DNA from: Nitrospirota bacterium
GTDB taxonomy: Bacteria > Nitrospirota > JACRHL01
Length of the DNA stretch: 56,091 nucleotides
Reading direction: 5' to 3'
NCBI GenBank assembly: GCA_016212085.1
Contig: JACRHL010000007.1
Span: forward strand, 1 to 56,091
In this document: positions 44,499 to 53,423 of the stretch, one piece after another
How positions within the stretch are numbered: position 1 is the first letter of the stretch
How the letters are laid out: every line of letters begins with the position of its first letter
Notes under the pieces: model-generated
What the model was told of the DNA's origin: nothing
The model's input: the letters and a program-made list of their open reading frames with translations, nothing else
The model's database searches: none
Translations under genes and position numbers: made by a program

Positions 44499-44701
44499 CG
44501 CCCAAGGTGGCGCGCCGCACCCTGGCGGCCTACTGGTGCAACGTGGCGGGAACGGTGCTGCTGGGGGCCTCGGTGTTCATCGACCACCCGCTGGTTTTCA
44601 TGATCGTGATCGCCCTGGGCGTGCCGCTGCTGTGCATCGGCTTTCTGCTGTGGGCATGGCGCGTGCTGGAGCAGGCGCTCGGCAAGGGCATGACGCCGTA
44701 G
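44495..44701 (+). CDS. Two-helix small membrane protein
   Basis: 68 residues from a GTG in a GTGA overlap with the tetraheme gene. Two hydrophobic segments (about 14-30 and 32-54, the second rich in Ile, Leu and Trp) span most of its length. No family recognised. The tight coupling suggests a subunit or chaperone of the quinol-linked cytochrome complex. Confidence 0.7.
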   Translation: MTPKVARRTLAAYWCNVAGTVLLGASVFIDHPLVFMIVIALGVPLLCIGFLLWAWRVLEQALGKGMTP

Positions 44702-44729
44702 CGCGCCGCCCGGCCGTGGCGGCAGGGGG

Positions 44730-46025
44730 TCAAACCGGCGCGAACGGCGGCACGGAGCGGCCCCGCAGCAGCATGAAATCCATGCGGCCAAAGGCCTCGT
44801 GAACGGGGCGCAGGTCCGCCAGCAGCTCGGCGTCGGTGGGGGCGTGCCCGGTGCGCGCGCGGACGGCGTCGAACACCTGGGCGGTGGAACGGGTGCCGTC
44901 GATGGCGGTGAGCAGCTCGGCGCTGTAGCGGCCCGGCACCACCGACAGCGCATAGCCCTGGCTGCTCCAGGTCATGGGCTTGCCGGTGCCCCGCGCGGCG
45001 GCCATGCCGCGGGCGAAATTTTCCGCGAAATCGGCGCTCAGGCTGAACAGATAGGGCACGTTGTCCAGGTCGTCCAGGCGCGCGCAGCGGTCCGGCAGGG
45101 CGGTCACGTAAAAGCTGTGGCGCAGGATGGCGCCGGTGAACAGTTCCATGGCCGCCTCCCGGTCGCGCTGCGACAGGCGCCCCATGCGCCCCAGCAGGTG
45201 GGTGTCGGTGATGTGGAACTCCGGCGCCATCAGCAGCCGGTCCAGGGGGGCGGAAAAGCCGCCGAGGTGCAGCCCGGCGCGTTCAACAAAGTCGTAGCAC
45301 TCGGGCACCGTGTAGGCGCGGTCGTGGGTGTGCAGCAGCATGTCGTAGATGCCCGCGTCGCCCAGGCGCACGTCGTCCAGCATGTGTTCGTTGTGGTGGA
45401 ACCAGTTGGTGGGCGGCGCGGTTTGCAGCACCGCCTTGGCGTTCCTGATGCAGCTCTCGACGTTGCGCTCGTTCTGGTTGATGAGGCGCAGCATGGCCTG
45501 CATGGGGTACACCCCGGCGCGGCCGTACCGGGCGTAGAGCATGATGCCCATGGCGCCGTCGGGCTTCAGGGCGCTCTTCAGGGCCCGCAGCCCCTCGTCC
45601 GGGTCTTCCAGGTGGTGCAGCACGCCGGTGCAGTTGATGTAGTCGAACGGCCCCAGCCCCAGGCCGGGCAGCTCCAGCAGCGACTCGTGCACCCAGGTGA
45701 TGTTGGTCAGGCCGCGCACCTTGGCGCGCCTCTGGGCCACCTGGGTGCTGGCGCGGCTGAAGTCCAGGTGGGTGACGTGGCCGCCCATGTCCCTGAGCTG
45801 GTGGGCCAGGAAGATGGTGGCGTCACCGGTGCCGGCGCCCGCCACCAGCATGTTGCAGCCAGAAAAATCCTTTTTCCCCGCGAAGCAGTAGTGGTTGATG
45901 GCCGACAGCTCGCTCAGGTTGAAGCGCAGCAGCCGGTGCTTCTCCTCCTCCGGGTTGCGGGTGGGGTAGGGGTAGTCCTCGTACTGGTTGCGGACCACCT
46001 TGAGGTGCTTGGACGTCTTTTTCAT
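44730..46025 (-). CDS. Class I SAM-dependent methyltransferase
   Basis: 431 residues, ATG 46025. The opening NQYEDYPYPTRNPEEEKHR resembles the QYExxPYP start of several bacterial methyltransferases. Motif I NMLVAGAGTGDAT is at 58-70, the acidic residue after strand 2 is Asp88, and CTGVLHHLEDPDEGLRAL is the later motif. The C-terminal 100 residues (SQGYALSVVPGRYSAEL onward) form an extra domain of winged-helix or PqqD-like appearance. The substrate is unknown. It converges on the cytochrome operon and lies downstream of the fdh operon hairpin. Confidence 0.8.
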   Translation of the reverse strand: MKKTSKHLKVVRNQYEDYPYPTRNPEEEKHRLLRFNLSELSAINHYCFAGKKDFSGCNMLVAGAGTGDATIFLAHQLRDMGGHVTHLDFSRASTQVAQRRAKVRGLTNITWVHESLLELPGLGLGPFDYINCTGVLHHLEDPDEGLRALKSALKPDGAMGIMLYARYGRAGVYPMQAMLRLINQNERNVESCIRNAKAVLQTAPPTNWFHHNEHMLDDVRLGDAGIYDMLLHTHDRAYTVPECYDFVERAGLHLGGFSAPLDRLLMAPEFHITDTHLLGRMGRLSQRDREAAMELFTGAILRHSFYVTALPDRCARLDDLDNVPYLFSLSADFAENFARGMAAARGTGKPMTWSSQGYALSVVPGRYSAELLTAIDGTRSTAQVFDAVRARTGHAPTDAELLADLRPVHEAFGRMDFMLLRGRSVPPFAPV

Positions 46026-46057
46026 GGGCCTCGGTCGGGGTTACAGCCACACGCCTG

Positions 46058-46100
46058 GGGGCGGCGGGATGCGGTTCAGCATAGCGTGATCCGCCGCCCC
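46058..46100 (-). terminator. Hairpin at the end of the formate dehydrogenase operon
   Basis: GGGGCGGCGGGAT and ATCCGCCGCCCC pair with a one-base bulge around an 18-base loop. The structure begins 1 base beyond the fdhA stop. No T-run follows. It may still terminate or block 3' decay. Confidence 0.5.
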
Positions 46101-46101
46101 G

Positions 46102-48810
46102 TCAAACCGGGGGCGGCGCCGGCCGGTCCGTGGGTTCGATGCGGGCGGCCACGCACTTGTATTCGGGAATCTTGGACTGGGGGTCCAGGGTGTCGTGGAT
46201 CAGCCGGTTGACGGGCGTTTCGGCGAAGTGGAACGGCACGAACAGCACCCCCGGCAGGGCGTCGTCCACCGCCCGGGCGGTCACCTGGATGGTGCCGCGG
46301 CGGGTGCTCAGGCGCACGCTCCCGCCGTCCGCCGCGCCCGCCCGCGCCAGGGTGTCCGGGTGGGCCTCCAGCCAGGCACCGGGCACCTGGGCGTCGAGCA
46401 CCGGCGCGCGGCGCGACATGGTGCCGGTCTGGTAGTGGTACAGGTTGCGGCCGGTGGTGAGCAGCAGGGGGAAATCCGCGTCCGGCGCCTCCGCCGGGGC
46501 CGCCAGGCGCGGCGGCTGGAAGCGCGCCCTGCCCCGCGCCGCGCCCCCCGCGTGCAGGATGGGCGTGCCCGGATGGGCGGCGGTGGGGCACGGCCAGATC
46601 ACGTCCCCCTTGCGCAGGCGTGCGGTGGACAGCCCGCCGTGGCTGGGGGTGAGCGCCGCCATCTCCGCCAGGGCGGCGGCCGGGTCGCCACTGGCGGCGC
46701 CCATGCCGGCGCGGCGCATCAGTTCCGCCAGGATGTCGCCGTCCGCCCGCGCCTGGCCCGGCGGCGGCAGCACCGGGACGCTCTGCTGGATGCGCCGCTC
46801 CGTGTTGGTGACGGAGCCATCGCGCTCCAGCACCGATGCGGCGGGCAGGATCACGTGGGCGTGGGCGCAGGTTTCGGTGAAGAAGATGTCCTGCACCACC
46901 AACGTGTCGAGCCGCGCCAGCCCCGCTTTCACGTGGTCCAGGTCGGGATCGCTCAGCGCCGGGTTCTCGCCCATCACGTGCAGGGCGCGCAGGCCGCCGT
47001 CGGCCGCCGCGCGCATCATCTCGACCACCGTCAGGCCGGGCGCGGTGGGCAGTTCCACCCCCCAGGCGGTGGCGAAGCGTGCCCGCACCGCCGGGTCCGC
47101 CGGGTCCTGGTAGCCGGGCAGCACGTTGGGCAGCACCCCCATGTCGCTCGCCCCCTGCACGTTGCTCTGGCCGCGCAGGGGGTTCAGCCCCGCGCCGGGG
47201 CGCCCCAGGTTGCCGGTGAGCAGGGCCAGGCCCGCCACGGCGGCGCAGTTGATGGAGCCGGCCACGTGCTGGGTGATGCCCATGCCCCAGCCGGTGAGGG
47301 CCGCGCCGGCCGTGCCGATGGCCCGGCCCGCCCGTTCGATGGCCGCCCAGGGCACGCCGGTGACCGTGGCCACCTCGTTCGGGTCCAACGCCAGCAGCCC
47401 GTCCCGGTAAACCTCGAAGCCCTCGGTGCGGGCGGTGATGAAGGCGTCGTCCACCAGGCCCGCGTCCAGCACGGCCCTGGCCAGGCCGTTCACCAGCCAC
47501 GGGTCGCTGCCCGGGCGGTGTTGCAGGTGGATGTCCGCCTCCCGGGCCAGCCCTACCCGGCGCGGGTCCGCCACCACCAGGGTGGTGCCGGCGCGCTGCG
47601 CCTGGCGGATGAAGGTGGCGATCACCGGATGGGTTTCCAGGGTGTTGGTGCCGATCAAGAAGATGGTGTCGGCGAGCAGGAAGTCGGTGTTCGGGTTGGT
47701 GGCGGCGCCACTGCCGAGCATCGCCTGCAAGGCCACCACGCTGGACGAATGGCACAGGCGCGCGCAGTGGTCCACGTTGTGGGTGCCCAGGCCTGCCCGC
47801 AGCCACTTCTGGAACAGGTAGTTGTCCTCGTTGGTGCACTTCGCGCTGCCCAGGCCGCCCACCGCCCCACCGCCGTGGCGGCGCGCCGCCTCCAGCAGGC
47901 GCGTGGCGGCCAGGTCCAGGGCCGCGTCCCAGGTGGCCGGGCGGAAGCCGTCCGGCCCGCACGGCCCGGTCACTCCGTCGCGGCGGACAAGGGGTGTGGT
48001 CAGGCGCCCGGGGTGGTGCTGGAAGTCCAGGCCGAAGCGCCCCTTCACGCACAGGCGGCCGTGGTTCGCCGGGCTGTCCGGCGGTGACGTCACCTGGCGG
48101 ATCGCCCCTCCGCCCACGTGGCAGGTAACCTGGCAGCCCACCCCGCAATAGGGGCAGACGGTGGTGACCGCCGTCATGCGCGGCAGCGGCGCCACGGCGG
48201 CGGACAGGGCGCCGGTAGGGCAAGATGCCACGCACTGGCCGCACGCCACGCAGGCGCTGCCCGCCAGGGAGTCCGTGCCGGAAAACGCCAGCCGGCGCCG
48301 GGCGGCACGCCCCTGCCAGGTGATCACGCCGTGCCCCTGGATCTCGCCGCAGGCGCGCCCGCAGCGGCCGCACTGGATGCAGGCGGCCAGGGAAAAATGG
48401 ATGGCCGGATGGGCCCGATCCACCGCCGGGGGCGGGCCGGGCGCGGGCAGGGGAATGCCCAGCGCCCCGGCCAGCCGTTCCAGCTCGCAGGGGCCGCGCG
48501 GGTCGCCGGGGTCGCGGCATGGCGCCGGGTGGCCCTCCAGGATCAGGGACAGGGTGGCGCGCCGCTGCGCCGCCAGGCCGTCGTCGGTGGTGGTGACGGC
48601 CATGCCCTCGGCGCAGGGGGTGTCGCACGCGGTGACCGGAAGGGCCTGCCCCGCCAGCCGCACCACGCACAACCGGCAGCTCCCCGCCGGCGACATGCCG
48701 TCCATGTGGCACAGGGTGGGCAGGTCCGCCCCCGATCGCCGCGCCGCGTCCAGCAGGGTGGCGCCGGGCGGCACGGTGACCGGTGCGCCGTCGACGGTGA
48801 GGGAGATCAT
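46102..48810 (-). CDS. fdhA: NAD-dependent formate dehydrogenase, catalytic subunit
   Basis: 902 residues from ATG 48810, overlapping the upstream gene by 4 bases. The N-terminus is NuoG-like: a [2Fe-2S] site (Cys34, 45, 48, 62), then [4Fe-4S] sites Cys144/147/150/154 and Cys187/190/193/197. The molybdopterin domain has its own cluster (Cys219, 222, 226, 254) and the active residue Cys353 in ARLCHSSS, so Cys replaces selenocysteine. The C-terminal domain includes TGRNLYHYQTGTMSRR. It oxidises formate to CO2, or the reverse, with electrons to the NuoF-like partner. Confidence 0.94.
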   Translation of the reverse strand: MISLTVDGAPVTVPPGATLLDAARRSGADLPTLCHMDGMSPAGSCRLCVVRLAGQALPVTACDTPCAEGMAVTTTDDGLAAQRRATLSLILEGHPAPCRDPGDPRGPCELERLAGALGIPLPAPGPPPAVDRAHPAIHFSLAACIQCGRCGRACGEIQGHGVITWQGRAARRRLAFSGTDSLAGSACVACGQCVASCPTGALSAAVAPLPRMTAVTTVCPYCGVGCQVTCHVGGGAIRQVTSPPDSPANHGRLCVKGRFGLDFQHHPGRLTTPLVRRDGVTGPCGPDGFRPATWDAALDLAATRLLEAARRHGGGAVGGLGSAKCTNEDNYLFQKWLRAGLGTHNVDHCARLCHSSSVVALQAMLGSGAATNPNTDFLLADTIFLIGTNTLETHPVIATFIRQAQRAGTTLVVADPRRVGLAREADIHLQHRPGSDPWLVNGLARAVLDAGLVDDAFITARTEGFEVYRDGLLALDPNEVATVTGVPWAAIERAGRAIGTAGAALTGWGMGITQHVAGSINCAAVAGLALLTGNLGRPGAGLNPLRGQSNVQGASDMGVLPNVLPGYQDPADPAVRARFATAWGVELPTAPGLTVVEMMRAAADGGLRALHVMGENPALSDPDLDHVKAGLARLDTLVVQDIFFTETCAHAHVILPAASVLERDGSVTNTERRIQQSVPVLPPPGQARADGDILAELMRRAGMGAASGDPAAALAEMAALTPSHGGLSTARLRKGDVIWPCPTAAHPGTPILHAGGAARGRARFQPPRLAAPAEAPDADFPLLLTTGRNLYHYQTGTMSRRAPVLDAQVPGAWLEAHPDTLARAGAADGGSVRLSTRRGTIQVTARAVDDALPGVLFVPFHFAETPVNRLIHDTLDPQSKIPEYKCVAARIEPTDRPAPPPV

Positions 48811-50330
48811 CCCCCCTCCCCGAAGCACACGCCCGCGGGACAGGTGCGCCCGCCGTGGGCCGTCACCTCGGCGCCGAAGTGCGCAAGCAGGCTGGTGACC
48901 ACCAGCGGCGCGGCGCGCCCCAGGCCGCAGATGCTGCCGGCGCGCATGGCCGACGCCACGGCGGTCAGGTGGAACAGGTCCGGCAGTGTCCCGCCGCGCA
49001 AGGCGGTGAGGGTGTCGTGCAGCCGGGCGGTGCCCAGCCGGCACGGGTCGCACTGGCCGCAGGATTCGGCGGCGAAGAACGCGGCCAGGCGCGCCGCCAC
49101 CGCCACCGGACAGGCATCGGTGCCCAGGAACACCAGCCCGCCGGTGCCCGGCTGGGTGCCCCAGGCGGCCAGTCCCGCCGGGGTCAGCGGGGCATCCAGG
49201 GCCTCCGGCGGCAGCAGGCCGGTGGCGCCGCCGCCGGGGATGAAGCCCTTGGGAGGGCGGCCGTCCACCATGCCGCCGGCGGCGGCGAGCAGATCGGCGG
49301 CGGTGCTGGTCAGGGGCCGTTCGTACACGCCGGGGCGCACCACCGCGCCGCTCACCGAGAAGAGCCGCCGCCCGCCGCCGTCCGCGTACCAATTCGCCCC
49401 GTGGCGGGCGATGCCGGCGGCGTGGTACAGGGTTTCCACGTTCTGCACCAGGGTGGGCAGGCCCCACAGGCCGCTCTCGGCGGGATAGGGCCCGGCGTGC
49501 GACGGTTCCCCCCGGCGGTCCTCCAGCGACGCGATCAGCGCGCTCTCCTGGCCGCAGATGTACGCCCCGCCGCCGCGCACCAGGGTGACCTCCGGCCGCC
49601 CCGGCGTGGGGGTGGCGCCGTCGGCGATCCGCTGCGCGGCGCGCAGCCGGGAGATCAACCCGGCCAGAATCCGTTCCTGGGCGCGGTACTCGTTGCGCAG
49701 GTACACGATCACCCGCCCGGCCCCCACCGTGGCCGCCGCCAGCAGGGCGCCGGCCAGCACCTGGGCCGGATGGCGGTCCAGCAGCCAGCGGTCCTTGAAG
49801 GTGCCCGGCTCCCCCTCGTCCGCGTTGACGATCACCACCCTGTCGCCACCGGGGCGGCCCTGCACCGCCCGCCACTTGCGCCAGGTGGGAAAGCCCGCGC
49901 CGCCCATGCCGCAAAGGCCGCTGGCGCGCAGGGTGGCGATGGGGTCGGCGGGCACGGCATCGGATTTGCCCCACGCGTCCCAGTCGGCGGGGATGGCGCT
50001 GGCTGGGGTTTCCGGCATGTCGGGGAGGGTCAGCGGGGCCCGCTCGCAGCGCCCCTGGCACGGCACGCCGCGGGTGCCCGGCGCCGCAAGCAGCCGCTCG
50101 GCACCGACGGCCACGCAGGCGGGGCCCAGGCACACCGCATTTTCGCCCGTGGCGGGCGGCCCGGTGCGGAAGCCGTTGAAAAACGAGACGAAGTCCGCCA
50201 GGTCGCCATCGGACATGCCGCGCTCCCTGGCCAGCCCGGCCAGGGCGTCCGCCGGCAACAGGCCGTGCCGGTCCTGGATGGCGTGCAGGGCGGAGAGCAG
50301 CGGAACGGACGGGATCGGCCGGGCGTGCAC
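48807..50330 (-). CDS. fdhB: Formate dehydrogenase NADH-binding subunit, NuoE-NuoF fusion
   Basis: 507 residues, GTG start at 50330 behind an AAGGGGGCAG site. The first 100 residues match NuoE, with a [2Fe-2S] pattern of Cys67, Cys72, Cys91 and Cys95 (C-X4-C, C-X3-C). The rest is NuoF-like: GLCGMGGAGFPTW, the FMN/NADH block NADEGEPGTFKDR and the [4Fe-4S] motif SCGQCDPCRLG. It passes formate electrons to NAD. It opens the fdh operon and is divergent from ppsA. Confidence 0.93.
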   Translation of the reverse strand: MHARPIPSVPLLSALHAIQDRHGLLPADALAGLARERGMSDGDLADFVSFFNGFRTGPPATGENAVCLGPACVAVGAERLLAAPGTRGVPCQGRCERAPLTLPDMPETPASAIPADWDAWGKSDAVPADPIATLRASGLCGMGGAGFPTWRKWRAVQGRPGGDRVVIVNADEGEPGTFKDRWLLDRHPAQVLAGALLAAATVGAGRVIVYLRNEYRAQERILAGLISRLRAAQRIADGATPTPGRPEVTLVRGGGAYICGQESALIASLEDRRGEPSHAGPYPAESGLWGLPTLVQNVETLYHAAGIARHGANWYADGGGRRLFSVSGAVVRPGVYERPLTSTAADLLAAAGGMVDGRPPKGFIPGGGATGLLPPEALDAPLTPAGLAAWGTQPGTGGLVFLGTDACPVAVAARLAAFFAAESCGQCDPCRLGTARLHDTLTALRGGTLPDLFHLTAVASAMRAGSICGLGRAAPLVVTSLLAHFGAEVTAHGGRTCPAGVCFGEGG

Positions 50331-50444
50331 GGTTCGCTGCCCCCTTGCCCTTCCTAGGCGTCGTCCACGATGTTATAAGTGAGGCGAGGGACAACCGATT
50401 CCGGCCCGGGCGCAAGGCGCGGGCGGCCAGCCAAGGGGGGCGTG
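50331..50444. promoter_or_regulatory. Divergent promoter region fdhB/ppsA
   Basis: 114 bases separate the two divergent starts, so promoters of both operons must lie here. The AT-richer TGTTATAAGTGAGG (about 50370-50384) contains TTATAA, which could be a -10 on either strand. No firm -35 or operator was seen. Confidence 0.45.
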
Positions 50445-52853
50445 ATGGAAACCGTCCGCTTCTTTGAAGACACGACCATTGACGACATTCCCCGGGTGGG
50501 CGGCAAGGGCGCCTCGCTGGGCGAATTGTACCATTTCCTGCGCCCCGCCGGGGTGCCGGTGCCGGACGGCTTCACGGTCACCGCCGCCGCCTTCCGGCAG
50601 CTGCTGGAATCCGCCGGTCTGGTGCCCGCGATCACCGCCCTGCTGGCGGATCTGGACCCGGCCGACGTGGCCGAGCTGGCGCGGCGTGGCAAGCGCATCC
50701 GCGACATGGTCGTGGCCGCCCCGGTGCCGGACGGCTTGAGGGACGACATCCTGGCCGCCTACCGCACGATATCCGCCGGCCACGGCGGGCCGCTCGACGT
50801 GGCGGTGCGCTCCTCCGCCACCGCCGAGGACCTGCCGGACGCCTCCTTTGCCGGCCAGCACGACAGTTTCCTGCACATCCAGGGCGAGGCGGCGGTGATG
50901 GATGCGGTGCGCCGCTGCTGGGCGTCCCTGTTCACCGACCGGGCCATCTCCTACCGCATCTACAAGGGCTTCGAGCACATGGCGGTGGCGCTGGCGGTGG
51001 TGGTGCAGCAGATGGTGCGCTCGGACCGGGCCACCTCCGGCGTCATGTTCACCCTGGACACGGAAACCGGGTTCGACGGCGTGGTGCTGGTGAATGCCGC
51101 CTACGGCCTGGGCGAATACGTGGTGAAGGGGGAGGTCAGCCCGGACGAGTTCTACGTGTTCAAGGGCACCCTGGACAGTGCGCCGTGTCCGGTCATCCGC
51201 CGCGCCCTGGGCGCCAAGCGCGAGCGGCTGGTGTACGGCGCGGGCGCGGAACCCACCGGCGGCGAGGCGGTGCCCGACGTCGACCGGTGGCGCTTCTGCC
51301 TCACCGACGCCCAGGTGCTCACCCTGGCCCGTTACGCCGTGCAGGCGGAGCGCCACTACTCGGAACGGGCCGGGCACCCGGTGCGGCTGGACCTGGAATG
51401 GGCGCAGGACGGCGCGGACGGCCCGTTCTACGTCATCCAGGCACGCGCCGAGACGGTCCACTCCCGCGCCCGGCGCAGCACCATGATCCGCTACCGGCTG
51501 ACGGGCTCCGGGCCGGTGCTGGCGCGCGGGGTGGCCATCGGCGGCGGCATCGCCACCGGCATCGCGCGGGTGATCCGTTCCGATGCGGAACTGCCATCCC
51601 TGAAACCCGGCGAGGTGCTGGTGGCGGAAACCACCGATCCCGCCTGGGAGCCGATCATGAAGACCGCCGCCGGCATCATCACCGACAAGGGCGGCCGCAC
51701 CTGCCACGCCGCCATCGTCAGCCGCGAACTGGGCCTCACCGCCGTGGTGGGCACCGGTGGCGCCACCCGCGCCATCCGCACCGGCGATCCGGTCACCCTG
51801 CACACGGTGGGCGGGGGCGAGGGGGTGGTCTACGCGGGGGAGCTGCCGTTCACCACCGAAACCGTGTCGCTGGCGGTCGGCGAGCGGCCGCGCACCCGCA
51901 TCATGATGAACCTGGGCAACCCGAACCAGGCCTTCGAGGCCTCGCGCCTGCCCAACGACGGCGTGGGGCTGGCGCGGCTCGAGTTCATCATCAGCGCGCT
52001 GATCCAGGCACACCCGGCGGCGCTGCTGCACCCGGAACAGGTGACCGATCCCGCCGTCCGGGGCGCGATCGTGCGCCTCGCCCGGGGCTATGCGGACCCG
52101 GCCGCGTACTTCGTGGAAAAACTGGCGGAGGGGGTGGGCACCATCGCCGCGGCCTTTCACCCCAAGCCGGTGATCGTGCGGCTGAGCGACTTCAAGTCCA
52201 ACGAATACGCCAACCTGCTGGGCGGGCGCGACTTCGAGCCGCACGAGGAGAACCCCATGCTGGGCTTCCGCGGCGCCGCCCGCTACGTGAGCGACAGCTA
52301 CCGCGAGGGGTTCGCCCTGGAGTGCCGCGCCATGCGCCGGGTGCGCGAGGACATGGGCCTCACCAACGTGAAGCTGATGATCCCGTTCCTGCGCACCGTG
52401 GCGGAGGGGGATCGGGTGCTGGCGCGCATGGCGGAGAACGGCCTGAGGCGCGGCGAGAACGGCCTGGAGGTGTACGTGATGTGCGAGATCCCCGCCAACG
52501 TCATCCTGGCGGAGCGGTTTCTGGAACGGTTCGACGGTTTCTCCATCGGTTCCAACGACCTGACCCAGCTCACCCTGGGGGTGGACCGGGATTCGGAACG
52601 GGTCGCGGGGGTGTTCGATGAGCGCGACGATGCGGTCAAGACATTGATCTCGCAGGCCATTCGCACGGCCCGCAGGATGGGCCGCCACGTGGGCCTGTGC
52701 GGGCAGGCGCCGTCGGACTACCCCGACTTCGCCGAGTTCCTGGTGCGCGAGGGCATCGAGTCCATGAGCCTCACCCCGGACGCCATCCTGCCCATCACCG
52801 AGCGGGTGCTGGCGGTGGAGAAGGGGCTGGCCACGGACGCTGGCGCCTGTTGA
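50445..52853 (+). CDS. ppsA: Phosphoenolpyruvate synthase
   Basis: 802 residues from ATG 50445, behind AAGGGGGGCGTG. It converts pyruvate and ATP to PEP, AMP and phosphate. The N-terminal nucleotide-binding domain has VAVRSSATAEDLPDASFAGQ. His421 in GGRTCHAAIVSRELG is the phosphorylated residue, and the C-terminal PEP/pyruvate domain has FSIGSNDLTQLTLGVDRDS and the catalytic Cys in GLCGQAPSDYP. Length fits PpsA (792 in E. coli), shorter than pyruvate phosphate dikinase. Confidence 0.96.
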   Translation: METVRFFEDTTIDDIPRVGGKGASLGELYHFLRPAGVPVPDGFTVTAAAFRQLLESAGLVPAITALLADLDPADVAELARRGKRIRDMVVAAPVPDGLRDDILAAYRTISAGHGGPLDVAVRSSATAEDLPDASFAGQHDSFLHIQGEAAVMDAVRRCWASLFTDRAISYRIYKGFEHMAVALAVVVQQMVRSDRATSGVMFTLDTETGFDGVVLVNAAYGLGEYVVKGEVSPDEFYVFKGTLDSAPCPVIRRALGAKRERLVYGAGAEPTGGEAVPDVDRWRFCLTDAQVLTLARYAVQAERHYSERAGHPVRLDLEWAQDGADGPFYVIQARAETVHSRARRSTMIRYRLTGSGPVLARGVAIGGGIATGIARVIRSDAELPSLKPGEVLVAETTDPAWEPIMKTAAGIITDKGGRTCHAAIVSRELGLTAVVGTGGATRAIRTGDPVTLHTVGGGEGVVYAGELPFTTETVSLAVGERPRTRIMMNLGNPNQAFEASRLPNDGVGLARLEFIISALIQAHPAALLHPEQVTDPAVRGAIVRLARGYADPAAYFVEKLAEGVGTIAAAFHPKPVIVRLSDFKSNEYANLLGGRDFEPHEENPMLGFRGAARYVSDSYREGFALECRAMRRVREDMGLTNVKLMIPFLRTVAEGDRVLARMAENGLRRGENGLEVYVMCEIPANVILAERFLERFDGFSIGSNDLTQLTLGVDRDSERVAGVFDERDDAVKTLISQAIRTARRMGRHVGLCGQAPSDYPDFAEFLVREGIESMSLTPDAILPITERVLAVEKGLATDAGAC

Positions 52854-52886
52854 CACAACGCCGCGCCTGCCATGTGTGTTGACAGG

Positions 52887-53060
52887 CCCTGGCAGGCTGT
52901 CGAAAAACACCGTCTTTCGGCATGCCTGCGTCCGGCACGGGGATGTGCCGGCGGATTGCGAGCGCGTAGGCGCCAGGAGTCCGGAGCAACCGGGACACCG
53001 CGTTTGTCCGGTTTCGAGTTGAGAAAGTCCATGGAGGGACTTTTTCAACAGCCTGCTGGT
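52887..53060. repeat. MITE-like element with imperfect terminal inverted repeats
   Basis: GGCAGGCTGTCGAAAAAC at the left end and TTTTTCAACAGCCTGC at the right end form imperfect inverted ends of about 17 bases, some 140 bases apart. No ORF inside has coding character. Inside the right end lies a 13-bp hairpin. No target-site duplication was confirmed. Confidence 0.5.
53018..53049. repeat. Palindromic GTTGAGAAAGTCC hairpin
   Basis: GTTGAGAAAGTCC and GGACTTTTTCAAC pair with one mismatch around a 6-base loop. A closely similar hairpin is found at 37537-37570 and a looser one at 33975-34023, all between genes. Confidence 0.6.
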
Positions 53061-53423
53061 TAAAGCGCCCGCCGCCACCCCGCGCGGCAATCCTTTCCCG
53101 TTATTCGGCTCCCCGTTTCCCAACGGGGGCGGTCCGGCATCCCGGCCCTGCGCGGAAAACGTGCTATTCTTGTATGCTGCCGCCGGAACCCAGATCAAAC
53201 GCCGTCGTTCGTGTGTGACGAAATTCTCACGCCGTACCGGTTTTCCGGCACAAGTCCGCCGTTCCAAGGCCATTTTCGTGGATAACCACGGCTTGGCACG
53301 GGGAATGCTTGCTTGTTCCCTGAATGGAAACGCGGTGACTACCGTACCGGGGGGTTGGTGACCACGGAGAGGCCCTTGTCCGCGCGCGGGGCGGGGGGCG
53401 GTGCTCCACCTGGGAGTTTTTGT

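Larger units (their letters stand above)
52854..53423. other. Intergenic region with repeat element and long leader
   Basis: 570 bases without a credible gene. The first part (52887-53060) is the repeat element described separately. From about 53160 to 53423 the sequence is AT-richer and has several small hairpins, for example CCGGTTTTCCGG near 53240 and CCAAGGCC/CGGCTTGG around 53263-53297. TATTCT near 53163 might be a -10. It looks like promoter and leader of the following lipoprotein gene. No known riboswitch was matched. Confidence 0.5.

Noticed and set aside
46102-48810. Selenocysteine formate dehydrogenase
   Set aside because: No in-frame TGA at the active position; a Cys codon (Cys353) is there and the frame is intact.
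46102-50415. Single giant 1437-residue ORF on the minus strand
   Set aside because: Only the part from ATG 48810 has FdhA character. The upstream part lies opposite the true frame of fdhB, which overlaps fdhA by 4 bases.
53160-53423. Cyclic di-GMP (GEMM) or other riboswitch ahead of the calcium-repeat gene
   Set aside because: Some hairpins exist, but the conserved core sequences of GEMM-I were not found. A covariance-model search would decide.
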